Origin: JAKBCQ01 sp021807585
Lineage (GTDB): Bacteria; Planctomycetota; Planctomycetia; Isosphaerales; Isosphaeraceae
Direction: 5' to 3'
DNA: 26,495 bases
Assembly (NCBI GenBank): GCA_027325115.1
Contig: DAHWFG010000567.1
Location: 1-26,495, forward strand
The notes below the pieces were generated by a model that made no database searches, was not told the DNA's origin, and saw only the letters and a list, made by a program, of their open reading frames with translations. Numbering within the stretch: the first letter of the stretch is position 1; each line of letters opens with the position of its first letter. This document shows, piece after piece, positions 24,273 through 26,495 of this stretch. The translations under genes were made by a program, and so were the position numbers.

Positions 24273-26495
24273 ATGCGACCGGTGATAGATTTACTGATTA
24301 AAACGCGCCGTGTCGCGGTGGCGCTCACTCTCGTTCTGTTGGCGGGGCTCTTGTACGCGGGGAAGAAGGTCGCGTACGAGCAATCGATCCAATCATTCTT
24401 CTCAGACGTCGATCCCGACATCGTTCGCTATCGCCGCGCGTCCGACCTATTTGGTAACGACAATTTTATATTTATATGTTATGAAGACAAGGACTTGTTG
24501 ACTCCCGCGGGGATGGATCGCGTGCGTGAGCTGGCGCGGCGGACGGGACCGAAATCGATCGCGGGGATTCGCGACGTGCAGTCGATCGACGCGACGCCGA
24601 CGTTTTGGCGGCTCGACGACGGGCTCCTGGCGCTCGAGAAGCTTCCCAAATTCCTCCGCGTCCGCGCCTTCGAGGCGCTCAAAAACCAGGTCCGAAAATC
24701 GGGGACGAGCGATTCGCTTTCGATCGGATCGGCGATCCGTTCCGCCGACGCCAAAACGCTTGAAGAGCTGAAAAAACGTATTGTTAAACATCCGTTATTA
24801 GAAGGAACTTTGATCGACGCGAAGGGAACGACGGTTTCGATCGTCGCGCGGCTCAAGAGCACCGAGGAGTTTGATATGAAGCGGACGGTCGCGACGATCC
24901 GCGACGTCGCGGATTCGTTCGCTCGAGAAGCGGGATTGTCGCGTCCGGCGATCGTCGGGCCCCCCGTGCTGCTCGCCGACGGCTTCGCGAACATCGAACG
25001 CGACGGTCGTAGGCTGGCGATGTTGGGGATGATTCTGATCGCGATCGTCACTTACACCGCGGTTCGGAGCGTATGGTGGGCCGTGGTTCCGCTGCTGGCG
25101 GGTTGGGTCGTTTGGCTCGCGACCGAAACAATCCTCGCGGTTTTGGGGCTCAAGCTTTCGCTCTCCGGCGGTCCGCTCGTGGCGCAAATCATCGTTTTGA
25201 CGATGCCCGCGGCGAGCCACCTGGCGATTCACTTTCGCGACGACCTCCGCGGCGGCGGCTCCCGTGAAGCCGCGGCGCGATCCACGCTTGCCGCTGTACT
25301 GATCCCGATTATGTGGTGCGCCGTGACGGGAGCGATCGGCTACGGCGTGCTGCTGACCTCGAACCTCACCCCGATTCGCCAATTCGGCGCGATTTTAGGG
25401 GGATGCACGCTGATCGCGGCGCTCCTGACGATGGCGATCGCTCCGTTCGCAATGCTGCCGCCGTTTGCGCGCAAGGAAACGATCCCGATCTTCACCGACT
25501 CGATCGATTCGAAGCCGAATCGGATGAATCGCCTGATCGATTGGATCGATCGCGACGCGAATCGAATCGTGATCGGCGTGATCGCGATCGTCGTTCCCGT
25601 TTCGCTCGGCGTTTTTCGCCTCGAATATGAGTCCAATTATATTAACGTATTTAAGCAAAGTTCACGCGTGGTGCGTGATTATCGGTATGTCGAATCGAGG
25701 CTCGGGGGTATCGGCGTGTGCGTGGTCGTGGCGCCGCTGCCCGACGGGCTCAACGACGCGAGCGTTGCGCGTTTGAATGATTATGCGAAATCGCTTTTAT
25801 CTTTAAATCAAACGGGATCGACGCGAATCGAACGGTCGATATCGAGCGCGACGTTGCTTGATCCCGAGGGGACGATTGCGCGCGAACCCGCCGCGGTTCG
25901 AGAGGCGGTGTATCGCGATAAGGTCGCGCTCATCGAGGCTTCGCCGCAGGCCGAATTGTCGCTCGGTTTTTGGAACCCGCGCGAGAAGCTCGCCCGCATC
26001 ATGATTCGCGTTCCCGAACAACAGCCCGCGGGAGACAAGGAACGGACGTTCGGGATCGCGGTAAAGAGCGCGCGCGAACGATTCGGCGCCGAATCATTTT
26101 TAACAGGTCTTTCTTTTTTGATGACTCGGACGGCGCGAGGGGTCGTCGCGACTCAATGGTCGACGATGATCGCATCGATCGGCGGGATCCTTTTGATGCT
26201 GACCCTGGCGCTCCGCCGCGCCCGACTCGCGGCGCTCGCGCTGCTCCCGTCGTTGCTCGCGATCGTCCTTGTTCTTGGGCTGATGGGCTGGACGGGGATC
26301 AAGCTCGACATCGCGACGGCGCTCGTCGCGAGCGTGGCGCTCGGGCTTTCGGTCGACGACACGTTTCATTGCCTGTTGCAATTTCATCGTATGAAACAGA
26401 CCGAATCCTTTTATGATAGCTTGCGATCGAGTTATCGCTCGACGGGGCCCGGCGTGTTACTTTCGAGTTCGGCGGTCGCGATCGGCTTCGCGGCG
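24273..26495 (+). CDS. RND/MMPL-family membrane exporter (5' part)
   Basis: A frame of 741 codons, open to the end of the window. A first membrane helix at about 13-29 (VAVALTLVLLAGLLYAG) is followed by a large extracytoplasmic loop (about 35-245), then a block of membrane helices beginning LAMLGMILIAIVTYTAV. A second extracytoplasmic loop and a second membrane block follow near the end. ALGLSVDDTFHCLLQFHR near residue 695 matches the conserved RND-superfamily segment with paired acidic residues used in proton coupling. This two-fold layout is that of MMPL/HpnN-like or 'predicted exporter' proteins moving lipids or hydrophobic compounds. The ATG at 24273 has AGGGAGG (24263-24269) three bases upstream, which is close; GTG at 24282 is an alternative. 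Cargo unknown; the 3' end is outside the window. Confidence 0.85.
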   Translation, partial: MRPVIDLLIKTRRVAVALTLVLLAGLLYAGKKVAYEQSIQSFFSDVDPDIVRYRRASDLFGNDNFIFICYEDKDLLTPAGMDRVRELARRTGPKSIAGIRDVQSIDATPTFWRLDDGLLALEKLPKFLRVRAFEALKNQVRKSGTSDSLSIGSAIRSADAKTLEELKKRIVKHPLLEGTLIDAKGTTVSIVARLKSTEEFDMKRTVATIRDVADSFAREAGLSRPAIVGPPVLLADGFANIERDGRRLAMLGMILIAIVTYTAVRSVWWAVVPLLAGWVVWLATETILAVLGLKLSLSGGPLVAQIIVLTMPAASHLAIHFRDDLRGGGSREAAARSTLAAVLIPIMWCAVTGAIGYGVLLTSNLTPIRQFGAILGGCTLIAALLTMAIAPFAMLPPFARKETIPIFTDSIDSKPNRMNRLIDWIDRDANRIVIGVIAIVVPVSLGVFRLEYESNYINVFKQSSRVVRDYRYVESRLGGIGVCVVVAPLPDGLNDASVARLNDYAKSLLSLNQTGSTRIERSISSATLLDPEGTIAREPAAVREAVYRDKVALIEASPQAELSLGFWNPREKLARIMIRVPEQQPAGDKERTFGIAVKSARERFGAESFLTGLSFLMTRTARGVVATQWSTMIASIGGILLMLTLALRRARLAALALLPSLLAIVLVLGLMGWTGIKLDIATALVASVALGLSVDDTFHCLLQFHRMKQTESFYDSLRSSYRSTGPGVLLSSSAVAIGFAA

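Overview
The window looks like part of the chromosome of a GC-rich planctomycete (Planctomycetota, possibly Isosphaeraceae/Gemmataceae-like). This is inferred from the style of the encoded proteins, not from rRNA: an exported protein with an N-terminal LLEDR motif, a DUF11-type repeat protein, Pro/Ala-rich secreted proteins, a short RRM plus Gly-rich RNA-binding protein, and divergent or isolated genes separated by sizeable spacers. No rRNA or tRNA gene, CRISPR array or intact insertion sequence was seen.

Layout. 1-205: 3' end of rpsT (ribosomal protein S20). 288-1004: an HhH-GPD DNA glycosylase with an altered active site and a degenerate Fe-S motif. 1067-7006: mostly envelope or exported proteins, namely an LLEDR protein, a LolA-like lipoprotein-carrier-fold protein, and two neighbouring secreted proteins that share a domain, the second ending in DUF11. 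7007-7618: gene-free debris with a possible IS21-type end. 7619-9158: a tightly coupled pair, a zinc-ribbon/TM/TPR protein and a small HEXXH membrane metallopeptidase. 9455-11338: a secreted CocE/NonD-type hydrolase. 11403-12065: a multispanning membrane protein. 12594-12941: the RRM protein behind a structured leader. 13176-13440: a nested inverted-repeat element. 13788-14654: an orphan ParB/StrR-like protein. 14768-16381: leuA, with 32-bp tandem repeats crossing its stop codon and a hairpin in its leader.

The most interesting region is 17065-23966, a cyanophycin-type locus. On the minus strand an ABC exporter-like protein and a DUF1854 protein overlap by 26 bases; both belong to families recurrently found with cyanophycin synthetase. 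Divergent to them, across about 1 kb of non-coding DNA, lies cphA. Its product has the complete cyanophycin synthetase architecture (N domain, ATP-grasp, Mur-ligase-like domain) and, fused in frame at the C-terminus, a complete SET domain with a post-SET cysteine motif. A nonribosomal Asp-Arg polymer synthetase joined to a lysine-methyltransferase fold suggests a modified cyanophycin-like polymer or a self-modifying synthetase. No cyanophycinase or isoaspartyl dipeptidase is present in the window.

The window ends inside an RND/MMPL-type exporter gene (24273 onward) that is open to the last base.
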